A stretch of DNA of 15,568 nt from Nitrospirota bacterium. Its GTDB lineage: Bacteria; Nitrospirota; Nitrospiria; Nitrospirales; UBA8639. The notes beneath the pieces are model-generated. The model saw only the letters and a list, made by a program, of their open reading frames with translations. It did not search any database and was not told the DNA's origin. Positions within the stretch are counted from its first letter, which is position 1. The number at the start of each line of letters is the position of its first letter. The position numbers and the translations under genes were made by a program. The stretch spans positions 29,921 to 45,488 of the forward strand of contig CP070628.1 in the NCBI GenBank assembly GCA_020355985.1, read 5' to 3'. Shown here piece after piece: positions 7,121-13,550 of this stretch.

Positions 7121-7696
7121 TTACAAGGAGGACGGAACCGTTCGTTTTAAATCATCAAGCGTGAGGAGGGAGAAGAGGGTCAGGCCATGCTGTGTAAGAT
7201 GGTCGTGTCTGGCAGATTCGGATCGATCAACAATGACAAAAGTGTGACTAACCTGTAATCCCTGATTGCGTGAAGCATCCGTGGCTTTCAGGAGTGAGCC
7301 TCCTGTGGTGAAGACGTCATCCACGACCACAGCCTTTTCACCCTGTTCAAAAGTGCCCTCTATCAACTTGCCCAAACCATGGTCTTTGGGCTGTTTGCGG
7401 ACCACGAAGGTGCGCCAGGCTTTTTTGGGGTCAACAGAAAAAGCCAAATCAGAAATACTCGTCGCAAGGGGAATAGCGCCAATCTCCAATCCGCCAATCA
7501 AATGAAAATCCAGGGTTTTGAGAAGATCAAAGGCCAATTGAGCCACAAGGTGACGTGAGTAGGGGTGAGCCAATACAATACGGCAGTCCACATAATACGG
7601 GCTGGTCTTTCCTGAGGCTAAACGAAAACCCTCTTGGGTATTCCATTTGAAGGCTTCAAGGTCGTGAAAGGCTTGAATCAGGGCGTCTTTGGACAT
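7121..7696 (-). CDS. pyrE: Orotate phosphoribosyltransferase
   Basis: PyrE joins orotate to PRPP to give orotidine 5'-monophosphate, the fifth step of de novo pyrimidine synthesis, in the cytoplasm. The 191-residue product matches the family length. Visible features are FRLASGKTSPYYVD (24-37), the GGLEIGAIPLA region (68-78), the flexible catalytic loop with R100-K101, K104 and H106 (VVRKQPKDHG), and the PRPP-binding loop AVVVDDVFTTGGS (122-134). A TTG three codons upstream (7705) is in frame, but I prefer the ATG at 7694-7696; neither has a clear Shine-Dalgarno. No other pyrimidine gene is nearby. A hairpin follows the stop codon. Confidence 0.95.
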   Translation of the reverse strand: MSKDALIQAFHDLEAFKWNTQEGFRLASGKTSPYYVDCRIVLAHPYSRHLVAQLAFDLLKTLDFHLIGGLEIGAIPLATSISDLAFSVDPKKAWRTFVVRKQPKDHGLGKLIEGTFEQGEKAVVVDDVFTTGGSLLKATDASRNQGLQVSHTFVIVDRSESARHDHLTQHGLTLFSLLTLDDLKRTVPSSL

Positions 7697-7907
7697 GGGT
7701 GACAATACGATAGAGTGGTGAGCACAAATGATCGAGAATTAAGAAGTGTTTTCTACCATTATGTCTTTCGGAATCGCAAGGAGACATGGTGCAATCTGTA
7801 GCGTGGCTCAATCTAGTCCAATAATGTTGTGCCGAACATGGCAAGAGAATCGTCAATGAACCAACAAAATTTTTATGTGAGTTGATCAGCGAAAAGGAGC
7901 ATGGGCG

Positions 7908-8765
7908 ATGTACAAAGTTAAAAAGCGACCGGTCAAAAAAGAGAAACCGCCGGTCTTGTATAACATTTTAGAGAACTATACTGACCACGATCCGCCGGGT
8001 AACGTCATGGTCTGTGCCATGACTGGGGCTGACAATCTCGTTATGCGCACACAAGTCCTTTCGGAGAGCTATGACATTCCACAAGAAACCGTCGAACGAT
8101 TACTCACCGAGGGCGGGGTTTACCTCTATCCGCAGGATGGCCTTTTGGTCACCAAAGGAGCGTTTGTCTCTAAGGTGGATTCTGCCGGTAAAGAACCCAC
8201 TCAGACTTGGATAATGGATGTCGAACAATATGCTGCTGCCGAACGGTTACGTCAGAGTTATGGATTGACAATCGAAGAGGCCATGGAGCGAGTGTTTTAT
8301 CGTGGGCTGCCGCAAGAATTGCAGGATCGACTCAAACAACCGAATTTAGGTTTGGATTATGCCACGCTTGAATCTGTGGTCGCGGCTGGCGGGGACATTC
8401 GGTATATCGATTTTCGAAAAGACTGGTCACCGCATTTTAAACGGAAATGCGTTATGCCGGATGGACGGTTAATCGAAACCAGCGGATTACAGGACTTTGC
8501 GGAATTGCATGGAATAACCGTGGAAGACGCCCGCACCTTATTGGATCATGGGGGGACGTTGGAATTAAAGGATCGAGGTGTGTTGGCCTGCCAGATTATC
8601 AACGGGCAACCTTCCGTCGCGCGTTTTAATTCACGGCAATATAGCAAAGCTAAGTCTCTGGCTAAGGAAAAAGAATTACATCTCTTAGACGCGCTCAGTG
8701 AAGTGGCCTATCAGGATCCGATTCTTATGCGGGCTCTCAGCCGCGCTGAAGCGTCTTCTTCCTAA
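7908..8765 (+). CDS. Unrecognised protein with diverged 31-residue repeats
   Basis: I do not recognise a family. The 285-residue product starts with a basic tail (KVKKRPVKKEK, 3-13) and has no signal peptide, membrane segment or cysteine motif. It contains an internal repeat of helix, GG turn and beta hairpin: residues 51-81 (YDIPQETVERLLTEGG, then LYPQDGLL) align without gaps to 197-227 (HGITVEDARTLLDHGG, then LELKDRGVL). Partial copies are at about 113-133 (SYGLTIEEAMERVFYRGL) and 145-165 (LGLDYATLESVVAAGG). AAGGAG lies eight bases before the ATG, so translation should be efficient. It stands alone, divergent from pyrE and convergent with the dehydrogenase gene. The basic tail plus small helix-hairpin units would suit binding of nucleic acid or a partner protein, but that is speculation. 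Confidence 0.8.
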   Translation: MYKVKKRPVKKEKPPVLYNILENYTDHDPPGNVMVCAMTGADNLVMRTQVLSESYDIPQETVERLLTEGGVYLYPQDGLLVTKGAFVSKVDSAGKEPTQTWIMDVEQYAAAERLRQSYGLTIEEAMERVFYRGLPQELQDRLKQPNLGLDYATLESVVAAGGDIRYIDFRKDWSPHFKRKCVMPDGRLIETSGLQDFAELHGITVEDARTLLDHGGTLELKDRGVLACQIINGQPSVARFNSRQYSKAKSLAKEKELHLLDALSEVAYQDPILMRALSRAEASSS

Positions 8766-8801
8766 AAATTTCAATCAACATGCAGATAAGATGTTGGATT
8801 T

Positions 8802-8829
8802 AGGCCCGGCAGCCGAGCCTCTTTTCTTT
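8802..8829 (+). terminator. Probable intrinsic terminator of the repeat protein gene
   Basis: AGGC (8802-8805) pairs with GCCT (8817-8820) and, after a C-A mismatch, CGG (8807-8809) pairs with CCG (8813-8815) around a CAG triloop. The stem is followed by the T-rich CTTTTCTTT (8821-8829). It lies about 35 bp past the stop codon at 8763-8765 and points the same way. Confidence 0.5.
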
Positions 8830-8858
8830 CGAAAAATGCCCCAAAAACATTCATGACG

Positions 8859-8972
8859 CGTCTGGCCAATTAAAAAATGCCGCAAACGCAAGTCACAGGA
8901 GGTCGGGCCTAAGAGGATTCGCTCAGACAAGGCCCGCCGATTGTTAAGAGCGTTCACCCTTGAGGCCAGACG
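8859..8972. repeat. Nested inverted repeats, possible structured RNA
   Basis: CGTCTGGCC (8859-8867) and GGCCAGACG (8964-8972) are perfect 9-bp arms 96 bases apart. Nested inside, CGGGCCT (8904-8910) and AGGCCCG (8930-8936) are perfect 7-bp arms with a 19-base loop. The central arm can instead pair as CGGGCCTAA (8904-8912) with TTAGGCCCG (8800-8808). The nested arrangement could be a small RNA, a mobile palindromic repeat, or chance. No promoter is recognised and the strand is undetermined. Confidence 0.3.
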
Positions 8973-9153
8973 GCAGGAGTTGGTCAGGAGAAAGTCGAAG
9001 GTTTTTGGGAATGACTCTTTTGGCCGCTCTGCACCTCGCTTGAGCGCGGTTGTTGTGGTCGTTGATTGAATAGTTGGTCAGCAACTCTAGTGGTCCCACG
9101 TACAAGAATGGGCGGGAATTATTCATATATTCCTCTAAAGTTTGGGACTCGGA

Positions 9154-9942
9154 TTAGGTCGTGGATGGGGGCTTCACAGCTTTTCCTGCGATGGCCATTA
9201 TGAGGGTGTGAGGAATCATTTTGCTGATCCATAATGCCAGGCGACCTTGCCAGCCTATCGTTACTACTGTGCGTTCGGATTTCAGGGCGCGCAACGAGGT
9301 TTGGACGACTTGTTGCGGAGATTGTGCAAAAAAGACCTGTTTGGGTTTGTGCCCGGCGGATTGATGAAAATCGGTGTCCGTAAAACCTGGGCAGCAGACT
9401 TGTATGGTGACCCCCTGATCTTTTGTTTCACGGGCCAGCCCTTCTGAAAGGGTTATCAGGAATGCTTTTGTGGCTGCGTATTCCGTCATGTAGGGGATAG
9501 GAAAGAATCCGGCAACAGACGCCACGGTGATGATGGCGACTTGTTTGCGAGCCAGCATGGCGGGCAAAAATAATCGTATACTTTCCACAATGGTGTTCAT
9601 ATGAAGCTGGAGCATGTCTCGAATCCTAGCCAGTGGCATTTCCGCAAAATCTCCATACAGTCCGAAACCGGCATTGTTGATGAGTACGGACACTTCTGCT
9701 CTGTGTGATCGAGCTAGGTTATACAACGTTTCAGCCGCCTGAGGTTGGCTAAGATCCAGCGATTCCGTCCATACCTCTCTCTGATACACACGATGAAGTT
9801 CATGTCTCAAGGCCTCGAGTCGAGTGCTATCGCGTCCGACCAAAAATAAATCATAGCCTTGTGCAGCTAATGCTCGAGCGTATTCAGCACCTATGCCTCG
9901 TGATGCCCCGGTGATGACGGCGAACGGCAGCGTCTGGTCCAT
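9154..9942 (-). CDS. Short-chain dehydrogenase/reductase
   Basis: A classical NAD(P)-dependent short-chain dehydrogenase of 262 residues. The cofactor loop is TGASRGIG (11-18) and LVGRDSTRLEAL (34-45) suggests NADP preference. LINNAGFG (88-95) is the NNAG motif, and the catalytic set is N116, S142 (TVASVAG), Y155 and K159 (YAATK). CPGFTDTDF (184-192) follows, as in this family. The C-terminus (about 225-262) is hydrophobic, with GRLALWISKMIPHTLIMAIA, and may touch the membrane or form the substrate pocket. The overall form is that of the DltE/YdfG-like group (COG0300); the substrate is unknown. GAGG lies seven bases before the ATG. It is divergent from the ATPase locus and shares its upstream region. 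Confidence 0.92.
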   Translation of the reverse strand: MDQTLPFAVITGASRGIGAEYARALAAQGYDLFLVGRDSTRLEALRHELHRVYQREVWTESLDLSQPQAAETLYNLARSHRAEVSVLINNAGFGLYGDFAEMPLARIRDMLQLHMNTIVESIRLFLPAMLARKQVAIITVASVAGFFPIPYMTEYAATKAFLITLSEGLARETKDQGVTIQVCCPGFTDTDFHQSAGHKPKQVFFAQSPQQVVQTSLRALKSERTVVTIGWQGRLALWISKMIPHTLIMAIAGKAVKPPSTT

Positions 9943-10040
9943 TTCTATCCTCTACCCCTTTTCCTTCCTTCAGCAGGCAAGTGGTTTCTCTTGCAACGGT
10001 AACTGAGAAATAGCCCTAGAGGAATTGCTAGTCCAGCATT

Positions 10041-10075
10041 CTGTTGCCCTTTTAGTATATCTAAAAGGGCAATGG
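10041..10075. promoter_or_regulatory. Perfect 12-bp-arm hairpin in the divergent intergenic region
   Basis: TTGCCCTTTTAG (10044-10055) and CTAAAAGGGCAA (10061-10072) are perfect complements around TATAT. Two G-U pairs and one C-G pair extend the stem to 10041/10075. No T run follows on either strand, so it is unlikely to be an intrinsic terminator. It lies between the divergent dehydrogenase and 289-residue protein genes, so a regulator-binding palindrome or an mRNA leader hairpin is more likely. Confidence 0.5.
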
Positions 10076-10115
10076 CCGAAAAATATAAAGAACGAAGCAG
10101 ATTTGGCCGACAAAT
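10073..10115 (+). promoter_or_regulatory. Pair of 12-bp direct repeats 31 bp apart
   Basis: TGGCCGAAAAAT (10073-10084) recurs with one change as TGGCCGACAAAT (10104-10115). Start-to-start distance is 31 bp, about three turns of the helix, so two bound proteins would face the same side. The pair lies about 100-140 bp upstream of the start of the ATPase locus. Confidence 0.35.
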
Positions 10116-10128
10116 TCTTTCATGTGAG

Positions 10129-10140
10129 TGCTAGCTAGCA
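10129..10140. promoter_or_regulatory. 12-bp perfect palindrome, possible operator
   Basis: TGCTAGCTAGCA is its own reverse complement. It lies 75 bp upstream of the chosen start of the first gene of the ATPase locus and might be a dimeric regulator site near the promoter. I could not place a convincing -35/-10 pair around it. Confidence 0.3.
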
Positions 10141-10199
10141 ATCATCTGTGTGTAGAATGGCGCGCATTTCACAGGAATGAAGCCCAAGCCGTGACCATT

Positions 10200-10206
10200 G
10201 GAGGAA
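10200..10206 (+). promoter_or_regulatory. Shine-Dalgarno that decides the start of the 289-residue protein
   Basis: GGAGGAA is the only strong ribosome binding site here. The in-frame TTG (10198) overlaps it and the ATG at 10207 is only two bases beyond GGAGG, too close. The ATG at 10216 is 11 bases away, long but workable, so it is preferred. Confidence 0.6.
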
Positions 10207-10215
10207 ATGATTCAT

Positions 10216-11085
10216 ATGTCCGAGTCATATGAGGCTGAATCGGCCACAGGGGTGCTAGAAGCGGTAGAGGCTGATCCCCAAGCCTCAATGCCTTCCCAAG
10301 CCGGAAGTTTAGAGCAAGCGTTAGCAGAAATTGAAGAGCAAGCAGCCGATCTTGTGAAAACGACCAAGCAGGTGATGGCGTCGTTTAAAAAGATAAAAGA
10401 TGCCGCCAAGGTGGGTGATCTCGTCAAGCTTCGAAAATTACTTGAGGAAGGCAAATCGGCAACATTGAACTTGGGATGTGATTTTGTCAAGACACAAGAA
10501 CGTCTCAACTTTGATGAGGCCAGTTATCTTGCAGGAAAAGACTTTCGTCAGGAACTCCTTTCCACTGCCCAACAAATGGGCGTGAACCTCTATGAACATG
10601 ATGGGTATTTGTTTTCCTATCCAGTTCTCTTGAAAATCTTGCATAAGGAACGGGCTGTGTCCATCGACCGTATCCGGGAAAGCCGTTTGCGCCCATCCGT
10701 GCTTGTCAAACGTCTCAAGGAAGTTCAAAACAAACCATTGCGGTTTAAGCCGCGGACATTTTTGGAAATGCTCTATACAGCCTATTCCATTGTGGTGGCG
10801 GGTCGCGGCAAGCATTTGATCGGGAAAGGGACTGTCATTCCTCTGTTGGAATTGTATCAATTGTTAACGTTATTGCCGTGGCAGGCTAGTGAATATACGC
10901 GGCAGGAATTTGGCCGAGATGTCTATTTGCTGGATAAAATGGGAACGATTACAACGAAAAATGACTACCGTGCAAATTTTCATGCCAGTACGGGCGTTCG
11001 GGACGTTTCCAAAACGTTGACGGTGATTGCACAGGGAGGACGGGAGAAAACCTATTACGGGATTTCCTTTGTCAAAACAGGATGA
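10216..11085 (+). CDS. Unrecognised 289-residue protein, first gene of the ATPase locus
   Basis: I do not recognise a family. Residues 1-32 are an acidic, low-complexity, probably disordered tail. About 33-85 should be helical, perhaps coiled coil (LEQALAEIEEQAADLVKTTKQV, continuing to a lysine-rich helix). The middle (about 100-180) is mixed, with LYEHDGYLFSYPVLLKILHKE followed by a basic stretch (RIRESRLRPSVLVKRLKEV, 152-170) that could be a small winged-helix-like unit touching DNA. The C-terminus (about 250-289) is beta-rich. There is no TerB, protease, nuclease or helicase motif. It precedes the first ATPase gene by 81 bp on the same strand and probably belongs to the same operon. In Shango the partner of the DUF2791-type ATPase is a TerB-domain protein; this is not visibly one. 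Base composition matches its neighbours. Confidence 0.8.
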   Translation: MSESYEAESATGVLEAVEADPQASMPSQAGSLEQALAEIEEQAADLVKTTKQVMASFKKIKDAAKVGDLVKLRKLLEEGKSATLNLGCDFVKTQERLNFDEASYLAGKDFRQELLSTAQQMGVNLYEHDGYLFSYPVLLKILHKERAVSIDRIRESRLRPSVLVKRLKEVQNKPLRFKPRTFLEMLYTAYSIVVAGRGKHLIGKGTVIPLLELYQLLTLLPWQASEYTRQEFGRDVYLLDKMGTITTKNDYRANFHASTGVRDVSKTLTVIAQGGREKTYYGISFVKTG

Positions 11086-11095
11086 CCACGAGTGG

Positions 11096-11131
11096 CTTGT
11101 TATTTAAGTTTCCCTAGGGGGAACCGACAAG
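11096..11131 (+). repeat. Inverted repeat between the 289-residue protein and first ATPase genes
   Basis: GTTTCCC (11108-11114) and GGGGAAC (11118-11124) form a 7-bp stem with one G-U pair around TAG. Outside it, CTTGT (11096-11100) pairs with ACAAG (11127-11131) across unequal internal loops. It starts 11 bases after the upstream stop codon and ends 23 bases before the next ribosome binding site. With no T run it may set relative expression or mRNA stability within the operon. Confidence 0.35.
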
Positions 11132-11166
11132 TCGAAGCAGAGTAAAAGGATATTAAGGGAAAAACT

Positions 11167-13446
11167 ATGTCACCACAAGAATGGTTGAAGGTACTCAAGG
11201 TCGCCTATCTCCAAGGATTTATTCGACGAGGAGGCTCGGCGGTCAAGTTCGCGGTAGTCGAGGAAACACAAGGCACCAAGACTGTGCTAGCTGGAGTCGG
11301 CGAATTAGCCCGAGAGGAAGGTTTTGTCACAATCGAAGCTGATTCCCAGGCAACTAAAGTACAACTCATTGATTTGTTGTTTCGGGAAATGGCTAAGAAT
11401 ATAGATTGGGAGGCCTTGGCCTTTGAATTTGTTGAAAAACTTTTTCATGAGAATGAACGTCAAATTCCAAGCCAACGTGAGGAATGCAGCTGGTCGTCTC
11501 TCGCGACCTTGAATAATTGTGATGAAGCTACCATTCAACGTGATGTGAATTCTTGGTTAGAAAAAAGTTTATTCAATGATTTCCAGATGAGTCGGGAATT
11601 TCGTTTGGCGATGATTCAATTATGTTTAGCTCAGCTTGATCCTTCAGGGCGTCAGTCTAAAGAGGTTGGTGCGATTCAAGCCTGGCTCCGTGGAGAGTTG
11701 CGACAAATGGCTGCTCTCAAAAAATTGCTCATTTTCCAAAAGGTCAGTCGTAGCAATGCACGTGACTTGATTGCCTCTTTTGCGCATTGGGTGCGTCTCT
11801 TGGGAAAACCGGGAGTGGTCTTGACGATTGATATTTCAGCGTTCATGGGTGCCAAGAACGCAGGGTCCTCCAAGACGGTGAGTTATTCACCTTCCGCCGT
11901 GATGGATGCCTATGAAATGTTACGGCAGTTTATCGATAGCAGTGACGATATAGAAGGGTTATTGTTGGTGGTCGTCACGCCCAAAGAATTTCTTTCCAAT
12001 CAACGCTTAGGGTTGAATCGTTATGAAGCCTTGAAACTTCGTATCTGGGATGATGTGCGGGATAAGTTCCGCCAAAATCCTTTTGCGCCGATGGTTCGGT
12101 TAACGGAACAATCCGAACTGTTCGAATCGGATCGGTTAGTAGCACGTGTGGGAAGCCGGAAGGATGATGTCCAGCATCAACGGGTCATCGAGTCTCTTCG
12201 GGCAGGTGTCCCAAGCCCTGGTGCGGTCAAAGCCTTAGGGTGTCCTCAACCGACGGTAAAATCCAAATTTCAGCAAATGCTACAAGATGCGGAAGCCAGT
12301 ATTCACAAAGGCTGGACGACAAAGGGACTGTTAATTGAGGGTGGTTTTGGTACAGGAAAATCGCATTTATTAGAATCGCTCAGGCATATGGCTTTGGAGT
12401 CACGGTTTGTCTGCAGTAAGGTTGTGATTAGTAAAGAAACGCCTCTATATAGCCCCGCATTGATGTTTCGCGCGGCAGTGGGCGCGGCTGATATTCCTCA
12501 AAAACGAGGGGATGTTCTTGCCGAAGTTGCCGCTGATTTAAATTTTAAAAGTCCCCAATACGCAGATTTCTACGAATGGGTGCATCGTCAAGGTGGAGAA
12601 ATCGATGGGCGGTTTGCCGCGACATTGTTTCTCTATGAACGGATGGTGAATGACCCAGAATTGAGCCATCGCATGATTCGATTCTGGGCTGGTGATCCAT
12701 TGACAGATGCTGAAATCAAGCGGTATCTCAAATCTTGTGATACCAATGCGTCATATCGATTCGAGCGTGTCTCCCCTATGGAAATGGCATTGCAAAGGTT
12801 TAAATTTGTTTCACGACTTATGATTGCCGCTGGGTATTCTGGGTGGATTTTGTTAATTGATGAAGCGGAGATTATTGGCCGCTATTCCTTTAAACAACGA
12901 GCTCAATCGTATGCAGAATTGGCTCGATGGTTAGGGCGTCTCGAGGCCTCAAGTTTTGCTGACCTTGGGTATAAATCGGGATTAGCAGCGGTAATGGCTT
13001 TAACTGATGATTTTCAAAGTGCTATCTTGGATGAAAAAAATGATCGGGAAAAAGTCCCGGAAAAATTACGGGAAACGGGCTCGGAGACGGATTTGGTGCT
13101 GGGTCGGCAGGCCGAACAAGGTATGCGCTTGATCGAGTGTGAGCGAATTCCTTTGGTGGGTCCATACGATCAATTGGTGGAAGATATCTATCATAAGATT
13201 CGTGCGATTCACGGTGCGGCCTATGGATGGGATCCTCCACAGGTGCCGACAATTGAACGCCTTTCAAGCACTCGAATGCGTGAATATGTGAAGGGATGGA
13301 TTACCGAATGGGATCTGAAACGATTAGCCCCGAACCAAGAGGTTGAAATCGAGTTGACGGAAATTAAACAGGATTATTCAGAGGATATTGAATTGGAAGG
13401 TTCGCAGGAAGATGCCTTACAGCCTGCTTTAGCCGAATCTCCTTAG
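11167..13446 (+). CDS. BREX/DUF2791-family ATP-binding protein (BrxD/SngB-like), copy 1
   Basis: A 759-residue P-loop ATPase. The C-terminal part (about 340-725) matches the BREX ATP-binding family (DUF2791; BrxD of type 2 BREX, SngB of Shango). It opens with VIESLRAGVPSPGAVKALG (340-358), then Walker A GGFGTGKSH (392-400), VVISKETPLYSP (419-430), FAATLFLYERM (483-493), FWAGDPL (506-512), Walker B ILLIDEAEIIGRYSFKQR (561-578), ALTDDFQS (611-618) and the closing AYGW, RMREYVKGWITEWDL. K398, D565 and E566 are intact, so it should hydrolyse ATP. About 330 extra N-terminal residues appear to be a second, degenerate ATPase domain. AAGGGA lies six bases before the ATG. The acidic tail (725-759) is not conserved. 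A phage-defence role follows from the family, but a helicase partner is not visible in this window. Confidence 0.85.
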   Translation: MSPQEWLKVLKVAYLQGFIRRGGSAVKFAVVEETQGTKTVLAGVGELAREEGFVTIEADSQATKVQLIDLLFREMAKNIDWEALAFEFVEKLFHENERQIPSQREECSWSSLATLNNCDEATIQRDVNSWLEKSLFNDFQMSREFRLAMIQLCLAQLDPSGRQSKEVGAIQAWLRGELRQMAALKKLLIFQKVSRSNARDLIASFAHWVRLLGKPGVVLTIDISAFMGAKNAGSSKTVSYSPSAVMDAYEMLRQFIDSSDDIEGLLLVVVTPKEFLSNQRLGLNRYEALKLRIWDDVRDKFRQNPFAPMVRLTEQSELFESDRLVARVGSRKDDVQHQRVIESLRAGVPSPGAVKALGCPQPTVKSKFQQMLQDAEASIHKGWTTKGLLIEGGFGTGKSHLLESLRHMALESRFVCSKVVISKETPLYSPALMFRAAVGAADIPQKRGDVLAEVAADLNFKSPQYADFYEWVHRQGGEIDGRFAATLFLYERMVNDPELSHRMIRFWAGDPLTDAEIKRYLKSCDTNASYRFERVSPMEMALQRFKFVSRLMIAAGYSGWILLIDEAEIIGRYSFKQRAQSYAELARWLGRLEASSFADLGYKSGLAAVMALTDDFQSAILDEKNDREKVPEKLRETGSETDLVLGRQAEQGMRLIECERIPLVGPYDQLVEDIYHKIRAIHGAAYGWDPPQVPTIERLSSTRMREYVKGWITEWDLKRLAPNQEVEIELTEIKQDYSEDIELEGSQEDALQPALAESP

Positions 13447-13550
13447 TTCTTCAATGTCGTTGCCTTGAATGTGCATCTTAATGGTGCCGTCAAGTCGTGA
13501 AAAAGCGTAACACACAGACCTTACTTAACAAAATTTAAAGGATACGCCAT

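Larger units (their letters stand above)
8766..9153. other. Gene-free region rich in inverted repeats
   Basis: Nearly 390 bp between convergent genes. Two roughly 60-codon minus-strand frames here lack ribosome binding sites and resemble nothing, so I do not call them. The left half (8800-8972) holds several GC-rich inverted repeats, described separately. The remainder to 9153 shows only short imperfect repeats around CGCTTGAGCG near 9035. I see no tRNA, rRNA, tmRNA, RNase P or SRP RNA signature. Confidence 0.6.

Noticed and set aside
8775..9126. Two minus-strand frames of about 60 codons in the convergent gap
   Set aside because: No ribosome binding site, no recognisable family, and they overlap the inverted-repeat region; likely chance frames.
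10198..10215. TTG start or the first ATG (10207) for the 289-residue protein
   Set aside because: The TTG overlaps the Shine-Dalgarno and the first ATG is only two bases from it; the ATG at 10216 is better placed.
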